A stretch of DNA of 38,744 nucleotides from Fibrobacter sp. (GTDB taxonomy: Bacteria; Fibrobacterota; Chitinivibrionia; Chitinivibrionales; Chitinispirillaceae): assembly GCA_012523595.1 (NCBI GenBank), contig JAAYIG010000124.1:1-38744 (forward strand). The letters are read 5' to 3'. The notes under the pieces were generated by a model, which did not search any database, was not told the origin of the DNA, and saw only the letters and a list, made by a program, of their open reading frames with translations. The translations under genes were made by a program, and so were the position numbers. This document shows positions 8,319 to 15,487 of this stretch, in pieces; within the stretch, counting starts at the first letter, position 1; the number at the start of each line of letters is the position of its first letter.

Positions 8319-9533
8319 ATGTCATTTTTATCATTCGGCCTGCACGAATCAATTATGCAGGGCATTTACGATTCAGGTTATGAAACCCCCACAGAGATTC
8401 AGCGGAAAGCGATCCCCCCTGCTTTACAGGGAAGAGATGTTATCGGTTGTGCCCCGACCGGCACCGGCAAGACCGCAGCCTTTGTACTTCCGATCTTGAA
8501 CAGGCTGACCCAGTGTCCTGACAGTGAAAAGTATGTTCATCCTTTTGCACTGATCCTCACTCCTACCCGTGAGCTGGCGCTTCAGATAGAGGATTCAATA
8601 AAGACTTACGGCACCTGCACTCCAGTGCGTACTGTATGTGTTTACGGAGGAGTCAGTCTGGAAAATCAGGTGCGTGCGTTAAGAAAAGGATGCGACATTG
8701 TGGTCGCAACCCCCGGACGTCTTCTGGACCATCTTAACCGAAGAAGTGTGAGCCTGAGAGCAATCGATATTCTTGTGCTTGATGAGGCGGACAGGATGTT
8801 TGACATGGGGTTTATCCATGATGTCCGCAGAATTATCAGTTATGTACCGACAGATCGTCAGACACTGCTTTTCTCAGCCACGATGTCTCCGGAGATTAAA
8901 AAACTGATTTCCGGTATTCAGAAAAAACCGGTGCTTGTTGAGATCGGTTCACCTAACACTCCGGTTTCCACTGTTGACCAGCAGTTTTATGCTGCCGCCA
9001 GGAATACAAAGCTTGACCTGCTTGTTCATATCCTTAAGAAAGAAACAATCGAGACGATGCTTGTCTTTTCCCGCACAAAACATGGCGCAGACAGAATTGC
9101 CCGCCGTCTTGCCCAGAACGGGGTCAGCTCCGCGGCTCTTCATGCAGACAGGTCCCAGTCTCAGCGCAGGAAGGCTCTTGATGGTTTTAAAAGACGCCGC
9201 TTCAAGGTTCTTGTCGCAACCGATATTGCCGCACGTGGCCTGGACATCGATAAAATTTCTCACGTAGTTAATTTTGACACCCCGGCATTTGCCGAAGACT
9301 ATATCCACCGCATCGGCCGCACCGGACGAGCGCAGGCAACAGGCACCGCGGTTACATTTGTCGATGATGAGGAGAAGAAATTTCTCAAGAGGATAGAATA
9401 TCTCACAGGAAATAAGTTTGAGGTAATAAAGTATCCTGGTTTTGACTATCCGGAACCTGAAAAAACCGAATCTGTTCCACTCCCGCGTAACTGGCAGGCT
9501 TTTCAGAGGAAAATGAGAAGGTACAGGCCATAG
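8319..9533 (+). CDS. rhlE: DEAD-box ATP-dependent RNA helicase, RhlE type
   Basis: 404 aa from ATG 8319, which has AAAGGA just upstream and gives the family-typical MSFxxxGL start; an in-frame GTG at 8280 would add 13 residues and is less likely. It unwinds structured RNA and probably acts in ribosome assembly or RNA turnover. All motifs are visible: Q motif (TPTEIQRKAIP), I (APTGTGKT), Ia (PTRELAL), TPGR, DEAD (VLDEADRMFD), SAT (LFSATM), IV (LVFSRTK), V (ATDIAARGLDID) and VI (HRIGRTGR). The C-terminal tail after ~375 is short. Confidence 0.96.
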   Translation: MSFLSFGLHESIMQGIYDSGYETPTEIQRKAIPPALQGRDVIGCAPTGTGKTAAFVLPILNRLTQCPDSEKYVHPFALILTPTRELALQIEDSIKTYGTCTPVRTVCVYGGVSLENQVRALRKGCDIVVATPGRLLDHLNRRSVSLRAIDILVLDEADRMFDMGFIHDVRRIISYVPTDRQTLLFSATMSPEIKKLISGIQKKPVLVEIGSPNTPVSTVDQQFYAAARNTKLDLLVHILKKETIETMLVFSRTKHGADRIARRLAQNGVSSAALHADRSQSQRRKALDGFKRRRFKVLVATDIAARGLDIDKISHVVNFDTPAFAEDYIHRIGRTGRAQATGTAVTFVDDEEKKFLKRIEYLTGNKFEVIKYPGFDYPEPEKTESVPLPRNWQAFQRKMRRYRP

Positions 9534-9550
9534 ATATTACGATTACCAAC

Positions 9551-9571
9551 AAGCCCGGCTCACCGGGCTTT
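9551..9571. terminator. Hairpin terminator after rhlE
   Basis: Perfect 8-bp stem AAGCCCGG/CCGGGCTT with loop CTCA, then TTC. It lies between convergent genes, so it can serve both. A second small stem (CTGTCT/AGACAG) follows at ~9578-9593. Confidence 0.65.
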
Positions 9572-9618
9572 CACTGCTGTCTGTATAGACAGACAGAAAT
9601 ACCTTTAGGCTTTCGTCA

Positions 9619-9969
9619 TCATTTATCCCGGGATATCAGTTCCAGACCGCCCTTTTCCACAAGCTGGAACAGACGGTTTACCGGTGGAGTTGGTTTGGAG
9701 TAACCCCGCTCCCATTTCTGGAGTGTCGGCAGTTTGATATTACACACTAAAGCGAACACCGATTGGCTCATGTGCAGCTTGTTTTTGCGAAGATTCACGA
9801 TCCGTTCAGGTGTGTACTCCTGTGCTTCTTCATATTTAAGCTTGTTGAACCTCCGCATGGTTTCGGCAATGTCAACTATTCCTTCAAGATCTTTGATAGA
9901 CCGCTCGACCGATTCCATAGCGGTCGGCCAGTGTTTTTTATGCTTTTTCCCGTTTTTCTTATTCGTCAT
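9619..9969 (-). CDS. XRE-family helix-turn-helix regulator (HigA/antitoxin-like)
   Basis: 116 aa. The C-terminal half is an XRE-type HTH (PERIVNLRKNKLHMSQSVFALV...LQKWERG), with a recognition helix as in HigA/MqsA C-terminal DNA-binding domains. The N-terminus is Lys-rich and helical. No toxin gene lies next to it: the 95 bp upstream is promoter and operator, and the next gene downstream is the convergent helicase. A perfect palindrome 72-94 bp upstream of its start is the likely autoregulatory site. It may be a solitary regulator or the remains of a toxin-antitoxin pair. Confidence 0.82.
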   Translation of the reverse strand: MTNKKNGKKHKKHWPTAMESVERSIKDLEGIVDIAETMRRFNKLKYEEAQEYTPERIVNLRKNKLHMSQSVFALVCNIKLPTLQKWERGYSKPTPPVNRLFQLVEKGGLELISRDK

Positions 9970-10040
9970 AGTTCCACCTCATTAATCTGGTCATATATAC
10001 AAGCATCTGGAGCCTATCTTTTCAGATTGATTACATATTT

Positions 10041-10063
10041 ATTATAGTAATTGTTACTATAAT
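10041..10063. promoter_or_regulatory. Operator palindrome of the XRE regulator
   Basis: ATTATAGTAA-TTG-TTACTATAAT: perfect 10-bp inverted arms with a 3-bp centre, just upstream of the regulator and overlapping TATA-like sequence. This is typical of HTH autoregulation. Confidence 0.6.
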
Positions 10064-10089
10064 TTGCAAGTTTTATGCCCTCGGATGAT

Positions 10090-10206
10090 GCTTTTTGAAG
10101 TCCACCTGAAAGAGTCCCTTTCACCAGATACCAGTCAACATTGAATTGCAGGACACATAACAGCCCTCTCAAAAGGCTTGCTCCGGCAAGCGTATAGCAG
10201 TATATT
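10090..10206 (+). promoter_or_regulatory. Shared leader/promoter cassette, copy A (before lipoprotein gene)
   Basis: -35 TTGCTC (10178-10183), 17-bp spacer, -10 TATATT (10201-10206), with CTCAAAA at 10168. The upstream ~80 bp (GAAAGAGTCCCTTTCACC... ACATTGAA... GGACACA) matches copy D near 19075-19126. It stands ~210 bp before the lipoprotein start. Confidence 0.55.
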
Positions 10207-10416
10207 ACTCTTACTTGTAAATAACATCATAATTCCTGTCAACTATATCCCGTCGACAATGGTAGTAGAAGATGAGAAAACCGATGGGGAAAGGTGTTTG
10301 TTTTATTCAGGGATGACAAGAGCGCACTACGGCTTTTTCTTACTTATCCAGAAACAAATGTTTTCAGAGGGCATTCTTAACTGAGCAATAATTATCCACA
10401 ATAAAAGGAGTAATCT

Positions 10417-10938
10417 TTGAATAGAATCAACATTTTTATGCTATTAGTCACATGTTTATTTTTTGGTTGTGATGATTCCGGCACTACCGGTCCGGTTAAA
10501 AACAAAATAAAGACCAGTGGCACATTCTCATATACATTGGATGGAAATTCATTTACGGTTAACGTTCCGGAAGGTGCCGGGCAATGCATCATTCTCGGCG
10601 ACAGCACTATGTGGAATATTTCAGTTAGTGGTTCAGATTCCAAAGAAAACAGTGAAGCCAAAATCTCAATGATTGTATTTTTCGGATTTACTAAAAGTAA
10701 TAAAACTGTATCAATAGCACGAGGATTTTCAGACAGTACCGTCCAGTTTGGATTTTATGACAATCAGCGTAATGCTTATAATTCACCCAGTGGAACTATT
10801 ACATTCACCAATTTTCCAAAAAAGACAGGCGATCCACTTTCTGGTACTATCAATGCAACCCTTACAAATGTAAATAATATGAAGGAAAAACAATTTTCAG
10901 CGGAATTCAGTCTGATCTGTGAAAGTATTAACGATTGA
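10417..10938 (+). CDS. Secreted lipoprotein, unknown function
   Basis: 173 aa with a TTG start 6 bases after AGGAG. The signal peptide ends in a lipobox (LFFGC, Cys at ~18) followed by Asp-Asp, so the mature protein should be lipidated. The rest is beta-rich, with a Ser/Thr-rich strand pattern ending SGTINATLTN... FSLIC. No family is recognised. Its upstream region carries the same promoter cassette as the hemicellulase genes, which hints that it belongs to that regulon. Confidence 0.75.
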   Translation: MNRINIFMLLVTCLFFGCDDSGTTGPVKNKIKTSGTFSYTLDGNSFTVNVPEGAGQCIILGDSTMWNISVSGSDSKENSEAKISMIVFFGFTKSNKTVSIARGFSDSTVQFGFYDNQRNAYNSPSGTITFTNFPKKTGDPLSGTINATLTNVNNMKEKQFSAEFSLICESIND

Positions 10939-11314
10939 TTTATCTAATGAAATCATAACAACTATCCTGTTCAAATAATCCAAAGGTGCTGAAACGCAAT
11001 AAAGAGCTTCCCATTCAGATGAAAATCAGTAAACAATAACCTTCACAATAGCTAATCCGGTCAGACACCGGTTTCCACACCTCAGATAAAGTGAGTTTTG
11101 CCCACCCCTTTATTAAGGGGGCGGGGGCGCTTCCAGCGGATGGATTTCTGCCATACAAGGGCGGGTTCGCTGATTGAAACAATAGAATACAGAAAAAGCG
11201 GTACTGAAAAAACAAATCTTGAACTTTTTATCTTCATCATGTGACAATTAAAATTGATAAGAGGCACAATCGCACCCAATCCGCTTCAGCAAATAATTTC
11301 CAAGGGGGATTATC
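10939..11314. repeat. Intergenic region holding dispersed CCCCTTTATTAAGGGGG repeat, copy 2
   Basis: No gene seen. At ~11105-11145 lies the core CCCCTTTATTAAGGGGG followed by GGGGGCGCTTCCAG, matching the repeat near 1671-1710. The remainder is A/T-rich with no recognisable element apart from AAGGGGGA before the next ATG. Confidence 0.5.
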
Positions 11315-11941
11315 ATGGTTGCAAAAACAGTGAGAAGAGGACTTTTATTAATTGTTATGCTGGTGACATCCGGCAGCGGGGGAACAATCGACTTTGATTC
11401 GATTGGAGGCGGTTTCAATCCAGGTCTTTCGCTAGTTACTGTTTTCAATGTCATCAGAAGTCTGGAAGAATTGAATGAATATTGCACTGCGGTTAACTAC
11501 GACACCGCACAGTTGGTGACTAAACCTGCTTTCGATGAAAAAACAATTCTCGCCCTGCTTTCATCACAAGGTGGTGGCGACAGGATAATATACAGGCATA
11601 TTCAACAGATAGTCGATGAAGGAGATACTGCTTTTCTGGAAATACGTTCCGATACAAATTTCTTTGATGGGGGTATAAGCGTTCAAGCAGCATACAGTTT
11701 TATCCTGATCTCCATTCCAGCAACCGATAAACCCATTTTTCTCAGGGAGATAAAGGAAAGCTTAGTGGTTAAACCGGCAGTCAGGAAGATCGAAAATCGA
11801 TTTTCCGGCCGGAAATTGCAGGGTATCTATGATGGTCAAGGGCGGCTGATAAGGCAAAGAGGAGGGAAATATCCAGGGATTTTAGTTTTCAGCAGAGATT
11901 TTTGGAAAGGAAAGAAGCTCCTCTTGGGAAACAGACTTTGA
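11315..11941 (+). CDS. Exported protein with PrcB-like domain
   Basis: 208 aa. AAGGGGGA precedes the ATG. Residues 1-23 form a signal peptide. Residues ~40-145 follow the layout of PrcB-type C-terminal domains: IRSLEELNEY, then FDEKTILALL, a Gly-rich segment, and SVQAAYSFILISIPATDKPIFL. The end (GIYDGQGRLIRQRGGKYPGILVF) resembles a worn sorting tail. Known PrcB proteins stabilise a periplasmic protease, but no protease gene is adjacent. The family call is by pattern only. Confidence 0.6.
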   Translation: MVAKTVRRGLLLIVMLVTSGSGGTIDFDSIGGGFNPGLSLVTVFNVIRSLEELNEYCTAVNYDTAQLVTKPAFDEKTILALLSSQGGGDRIIYRHIQQIVDEGDTAFLEIRSDTNFFDGGISVQAAYSFILISIPATDKPIFLREIKESLVVKPAVRKIENRFSGRKLQGIYDGQGRLIRQRGGKYPGILVFSRDFWKGKKLLLGNRL

Positions 11942-11946
11942 AAACC

Positions 11947-12117
11947 CTAACGAGGAATCATTGCGTGAGATTTGAAAGACATGTACTGCTTATTTGCCCG
12001 AATATCAAAATCTCTGGCGTCTAACATACTGTTTAGATTCTCCTCTACTGTATCCTTTACCATGGTACCCAAATGACCTTTAATGAGCTGGTCATTGATA
12101 TTAGTTATTTTACTCAT
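11947..12117 (-). pseudogene. IS256-family transposase remnant (N-terminus only)
   Basis: 56 codons. AAGGAGG precedes the ATG. The first ~34 residues (INDQLIKG, GTMVKDTVEENLNSMLDA) match the N-terminus of IS256/mutator transposases, which are normally ~400 aa. After residue ~35 the sequence is unrelated and stops. The element's outer end is probably near 12210, where the upstream sequence reads GACAGTGTAAAT on this strand, similar to IS256-type inverted repeats. Confidence 0.65.
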
Positions 12118-12210
12118 AAAAGGCCTCCTTCTGGTTTGTATATTTTGGCCTTTACATAATATACCAGATCGAGATCCTTCACTTCAATTTGCAGGTTGAT
12201 TTACACTGTC
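11947..12210 (-). mobile_element. Truncated IS256-like insertion sequence
   Basis: Holds the transposase remnant and a candidate terminal repeat (GTGTAAAT-type) at 12201-12210. The other end is lost. Another IS256-type element begins near the right edge of the window. Confidence 0.45.
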
Positions 12211-12338
12211 TTCGAAAGAAGCCCTGCTACAGGACTTCTTATTACAACAATCTTATTCCCGAGGCAACACGAGTATAAATCTCTGTTGTCTATCGAGAGC
12301 ACTACTGCATACTTTTTTTATCATTGACGGAGCTAACC

Positions 12339-12513
12339 TCTGATTATCATGAAGGCATACCAAATACTCCTTGATTTTTTTAACTGCTTCTCAACCTTTA
12401 CTGGTGGAAGAAAAAATTATAATTGCATACCGAATAAGCGTCTGAGTTGTGATTTTTGTAATTAAACTGGTTGAGGTGATTTCTGGATTCCTGCTTTTAC
12501 AGGCCCTTCAGAC
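12339..12513. repeat. ~175-bp direct repeat, left copy
   Basis: Begins TCTGATTATCATGAAGGCAT and ends with CTGCTTTTACAGG. It matches 12862-13035 in the same orientation, with roughly 70 % identity by eye and the same order of landmarks (GAAGGCATACC, CTTTACTG, GATTTTTGT, TTTTACAGG). Confidence 0.6.
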
Positions 12514-12861
12514 ATTTTCGGGTGTTTTTTCATAGCATTCCAAGCTATTTTCAACTGTAAATAATTTATTTTAAAAGATATGAACAGATGCCTTCGGCGA
12601 CCTACTTTTGTCCGGGCAACAAAAGTAGGCAAAAATGCCTTGGAGCCCCGCATTGGCTTCCTATTCGTACTTTCGCCGGGGAGGGCCATAAACTCGCAGA
12701 CTCGAACAATGGCCCCGGGAAATAAGACCGACGAAAGTACTCATAGCCAATGATCGGGACGGATCCACTAACCAGCTGTATTTTCAAGGGTGCTCACTAC
12801 CGTTCGCCCCTACTAGTATCTAATCTCAATTAAAAATCACCCGGAAATGTCCAATGCACCT
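12514..12861. repeat. Nested-hairpin element between the direct repeats
   Basis: Two structures. First, an 11-bp perfect stem CCTACTTTTGT/ACAAAAGTAGG at 12601-12629. Second, a ~100-base nested inverted repeat with three matched arms: CATTGGCT 12651-12658 with 12745-12752, GTACTTTCG 12667-12675 with 12732-12740, and GGGCCAT 12683-12689 with 12709-12715. No credible protein is encoded. It may be a non-autonomous mobile repeat or a structured RNA. Confidence 0.5.
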
Positions 12862-13035
12862 TTCTGATTATCACGAAGGCATACCAGACATTTCTTGAAT
12901 GTCTTTTATCTGGTTTCTCAGCCTTTACTGACGGAAGAAGAAAAATAAATGTATACCGGATAAGAGTCTGTACTGTGATTTTTGTGGCTATGTTGATTAA
13001 CAGAATTTCTGTATTACTGTTTTTACAGGAAAGAC
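12862..13035. repeat. ~175-bp direct repeat, right copy
   Basis: Same-orientation copy of 12339-12513, starting TCTGATTATCACGAAGGCAT and ending CTGTTTTTACAGG, immediately before the GH27 promoter region. Confidence 0.6.
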
Positions 13036-13086
13036 TTGGAAAGATAAGTGTTGTTATGATAAACATCTGTCACATAGAACAACCTG

Positions 13087-13127
13087 CTCAAATATGATTT
13101 GCACCATAGAGCTTATGGCTGTATATT
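13087..13127 (+). promoter_or_regulatory. Shared promoter cassette, copy B (before GH27)
   Basis: CTCAAAT box at 13087, -35 TTGCAC (13099-13104), 17-bp spacer ending GAGCTTATGGCTG, -10 TATATT (13122-13127). It lies ~70 bp before the GH27 ATG. Confidence 0.65.
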
Positions 13128-13196
13128 CTTGCTTGTACAAACTACTGTCAACAGGTCTGAGGGGTTGCTGGTGGCAGGCGTCAAAAGGAGTGTAAA

Positions 13197-15068
13197 ATGA
13201 ATCGCAAAGGTATTTCCAGAGTATCTTCCGGAATTATTGCATTGGGTATCTGGGCGATGGGAAGTCTTGTGAGTGCTGATGAACCGAAGACACCCCTCAT
13301 GGGATGGGCAAGCTGGAATGTGTTTTATCATGATATCAACGAAACCAAAATCAAGGCACAGGCTGATGCGCTGGTTTCAACGGGGTTGGCCGAGGCGGGG
13401 TACCGCTATGTCAACATCGACGATGGATTCTGGGACGGGCGCAACCCGGACGGGTCACTTAAAATAAATTCCAAAAAATTCCCCTCGGGGTTTAAAAGTC
13501 TGGTAGACTATATCCACTCAAAAGGTTTGAAAGCCGGTTTCTACTCTGATGCTGGGGACTGGACCTGCGGGGCCGTACATGGTGGTGAAACTACAGGTGA
13601 AGGTGTCGGGCTTTACCAGCACGAACAACAGGACATCGATCTGGCGTTTAAAACCTGGGGATTTGATTATATCAAAGTAGACTACTGTGGAGCCGCAAGA
13701 CATCTTCATCTGGATGAAAAGACTCAATATACAAAGATCAAGAATGCTATAGACGCTACGGGAATTCCGGGTATTATCTACAATATCTGCAGGTGGCAAT
13801 TCCCGGGTGCATGGGTCTGCAGTGTCGGAAACTCCTGGAGAATAGCCGATGATATCGCCGCAAACTGGAGTTCTATAATCAGGATTCTTGATCTCAACAC
13901 ATATCTTTCAGGTTTTTCAAGTCCTGGTCATTATAATGACATGGATATGCTTGAAGTCGGGCATGGACTTCCACAGGTAGAGGATCAGAGTCATTTTGCC
14001 TTGTGGTGCATTTTATCCTCCCCTCTTGTGCTTGGAAACGATCTGACAAGGATGAGTCAGCAGACACTGAATCTGCTTAAAAATGAGGAAGCCATTGCTA
14101 TCAATCAGGATACATCAGGTCTTCAGGCACATCTGATAAGCGACGATGGCAACGGGGGGCAGGTCTGGGGCAGAAGACTCCATAGTCTGACCAGTAATGA
14201 ACGGGCTGCAGTGTTGTTTAACCGCTCTTCAGCTGCCCGTACAATTAAAGTTCAATGGAAAGATCTCGATCTGGAAGGTTCTGCAACTGTCAGGGATATT
14301 CTCAACAAAAAGGATCTGGGCTCATTTCAAACCGAGTTTTCCAGCTCTGTGCCATCCCATGGGGTTGTTTTCATCAAAATAACAGGATCCGAATCACGGC
14401 TTCAGGAGATTTTTGAGGCTGAGAACTCCTGGATGAACAACTTCAATCTGACTGTCAACAACCAGATCGTGGCAAACCAGGCCAGACCTGTAAAGGATGC
14501 GAATTGTTCCGGAGGAGCCAAGGTGGGTTATCTGGGGAACAATGCAGAAAACTATCTGGAATTCAAAAAAATCTGGGCAGAAACCGAAGGAGCTTACAGA
14601 TTATCAATCAGTTACATATCAGGGGAAGATCGTTCCATGACGGTCAGTGTGAATGACCGGGACACCTTGATGCGGAACCTGAATTCGGGATCATTTACAA
14701 AAATCGATTCGGTCGTTTTTTCTGCCAATCTGAAAAAAGGTCTTAATACTGTCAGGCTCTCAAATTCATCGGGATATATGCCGGATATAGATGTATTAAG
14801 GATAAATCTGAACAGCGGTGCAACAGGCACCTTCATGTCAGGTACGGGGAAAGCGCAGAAAAGACTTGATCTGCGGATCAAAAACGGTTATCTGACAGTT
14901 TCGGGCGATGAAAAAATCCGCAGTGTGCATATATATGATGCTTCAGGAAAGTTGATACATAGTTCAAAAGAGAAAGTTATATCTATCAACGGACTCAAGC
15001 CGGGAGCCTATTTCCTGGAGGCGAATTCAACTGCCTGTAAGACAGTAAAACAATTCGTCAAGCAGTAA
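13197..15068 (+). CDS. Secreted GH27 alpha-galactosidase with CBM and sorting tail
   Basis: 623 aa. AAAGGAG precedes the ATG. Signal peptide 1-27. GH27 catalytic barrel ~30-300: MGWASWN start, nucleophile Asp162 in KVDYCG, acid/base Asp in the IADDI pair (~218-219), then NDMDML. A C-terminal beta domain follows (~300-400). Residues ~405-545 resemble a CBM35/CBM6-type carbohydrate-binding module (EAENSW... GGAKVGYLG... VRLSNSSGYMPDIDVLRI). A Por-like tail (HIYDASGKLI... GAYFLEA) ends the protein. It removes alpha-1,6-galactose from galactomannan or oligosaccharides outside the cell. The shared promoter cassette stands upstream. Confidence 0.94.
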   Translation: MNRKGISRVSSGIIALGIWAMGSLVSADEPKTPLMGWASWNVFYHDINETKIKAQADALVSTGLAEAGYRYVNIDDGFWDGRNPDGSLKINSKKFPSGFKSLVDYIHSKGLKAGFYSDAGDWTCGAVHGGETTGEGVGLYQHEQQDIDLAFKTWGFDYIKVDYCGAARHLHLDEKTQYTKIKNAIDATGIPGIIYNICRWQFPGAWVCSVGNSWRIADDIAANWSSIIRILDLNTYLSGFSSPGHYNDMDMLEVGHGLPQVEDQSHFALWCILSSPLVLGNDLTRMSQQTLNLLKNEEAIAINQDTSGLQAHLISDDGNGGQVWGRRLHSLTSNERAAVLFNRSSAARTIKVQWKDLDLEGSATVRDILNKKDLGSFQTEFSSSVPSHGVVFIKITGSESRLQEIFEAENSWMNNFNLTVNNQIVANQARPVKDANCSGGAKVGYLGNNAENYLEFKKIWAETEGAYRLSISYISGEDRSMTVSVNDRDTLMRNLNSGSFTKIDSVVFSANLKKGLNTVRLSNSSGYMPDIDVLRINLNSGATGTFMSGTGKAQKRLDLRIKNGYLTVSGDEKIRSVHIYDASGKLIHSSKEKVISINGLKPGAYFLEANSTACKTVKQFVKQ

Positions 15069-15289
15069 TTAAATGCCGGACCGGGGTGGGTATTGCACAC
15101 TCACCCCCCATCCCGGGTACCACCTCTCCTTGCCACCTTCCGAAGAACCATCACTGGTCTTGTACGACTAACGACCACCGTTCAGTACAAGGTTTTAAAA
15201 AAAATGGGTTCCAAATTTTGGAACAGCATAATTTTGTTCGAGTAAAGAGATAATTCCCTTTTTTTTCGGCCTCTTATTACACAATCATG
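15069..15289. other. Gap after GH27 with hairpins and an operator-like palindrome
   Basis: No gene seen. GGGGTG/CACCCC near 15083-15106 may form the GH27 terminator. A perfect palindrome GTTCCAAA-T-TTTGGAAC lies at 15208-15224 and may be a regulator site for the GH62 gene further on. Confidence 0.45.
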
Positions 15290-15397
15290 GCTCCACTATT
15301 GCCAAATTCAGAAAATACTCTGTTGAAGTACATTTCAACGGATACTATGCAATATTGAACCAAGACACTTGCACCAGGAAGCTTATGGCTGTATATT
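15290..15397 (+). promoter_or_regulatory. Shared leader/promoter cassette, copy C (before GH62)
   Basis: -35 TTGCAC (15369-15374), 17-bp spacer ending AAGCTTATGGCTG, -10 TATATT (15392-15397), ~90 bp before the ATG. The upstream stretch from CTCCACTATTGCCAAATTC through ATATTGAA closely matches copy D. The CTCAAAT box is absent in this copy. Confidence 0.65.
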
Positions 15398-15487
15398 ACC
15401 CGTGGTATAAAATATCTGAAAACTCCTATCAAACATTAAATAAACAGGGACAGCAACACAATCTTTCTCACGCAAAGGGGGAATGGT

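Noticed and set aside
9619-10063. Complete HigBA toxin-antitoxin operon
   Set aside because: No toxin frame exists on the same strand on either side; only the regulator and its operator are visible.
10090-10230. Leader before hemicellulase genes as a cyclic-di-GMP or other known riboswitch
   Set aside because: None of the known consensus motifs is present, and the conserved part fits a -35/-10 promoter with 17-18 bp spacing better.
12462-12787. Small minus-strand frames over the hairpin region
   Set aside because: They lie in inverted repeats, have no ribosome site and show no protein-like composition.
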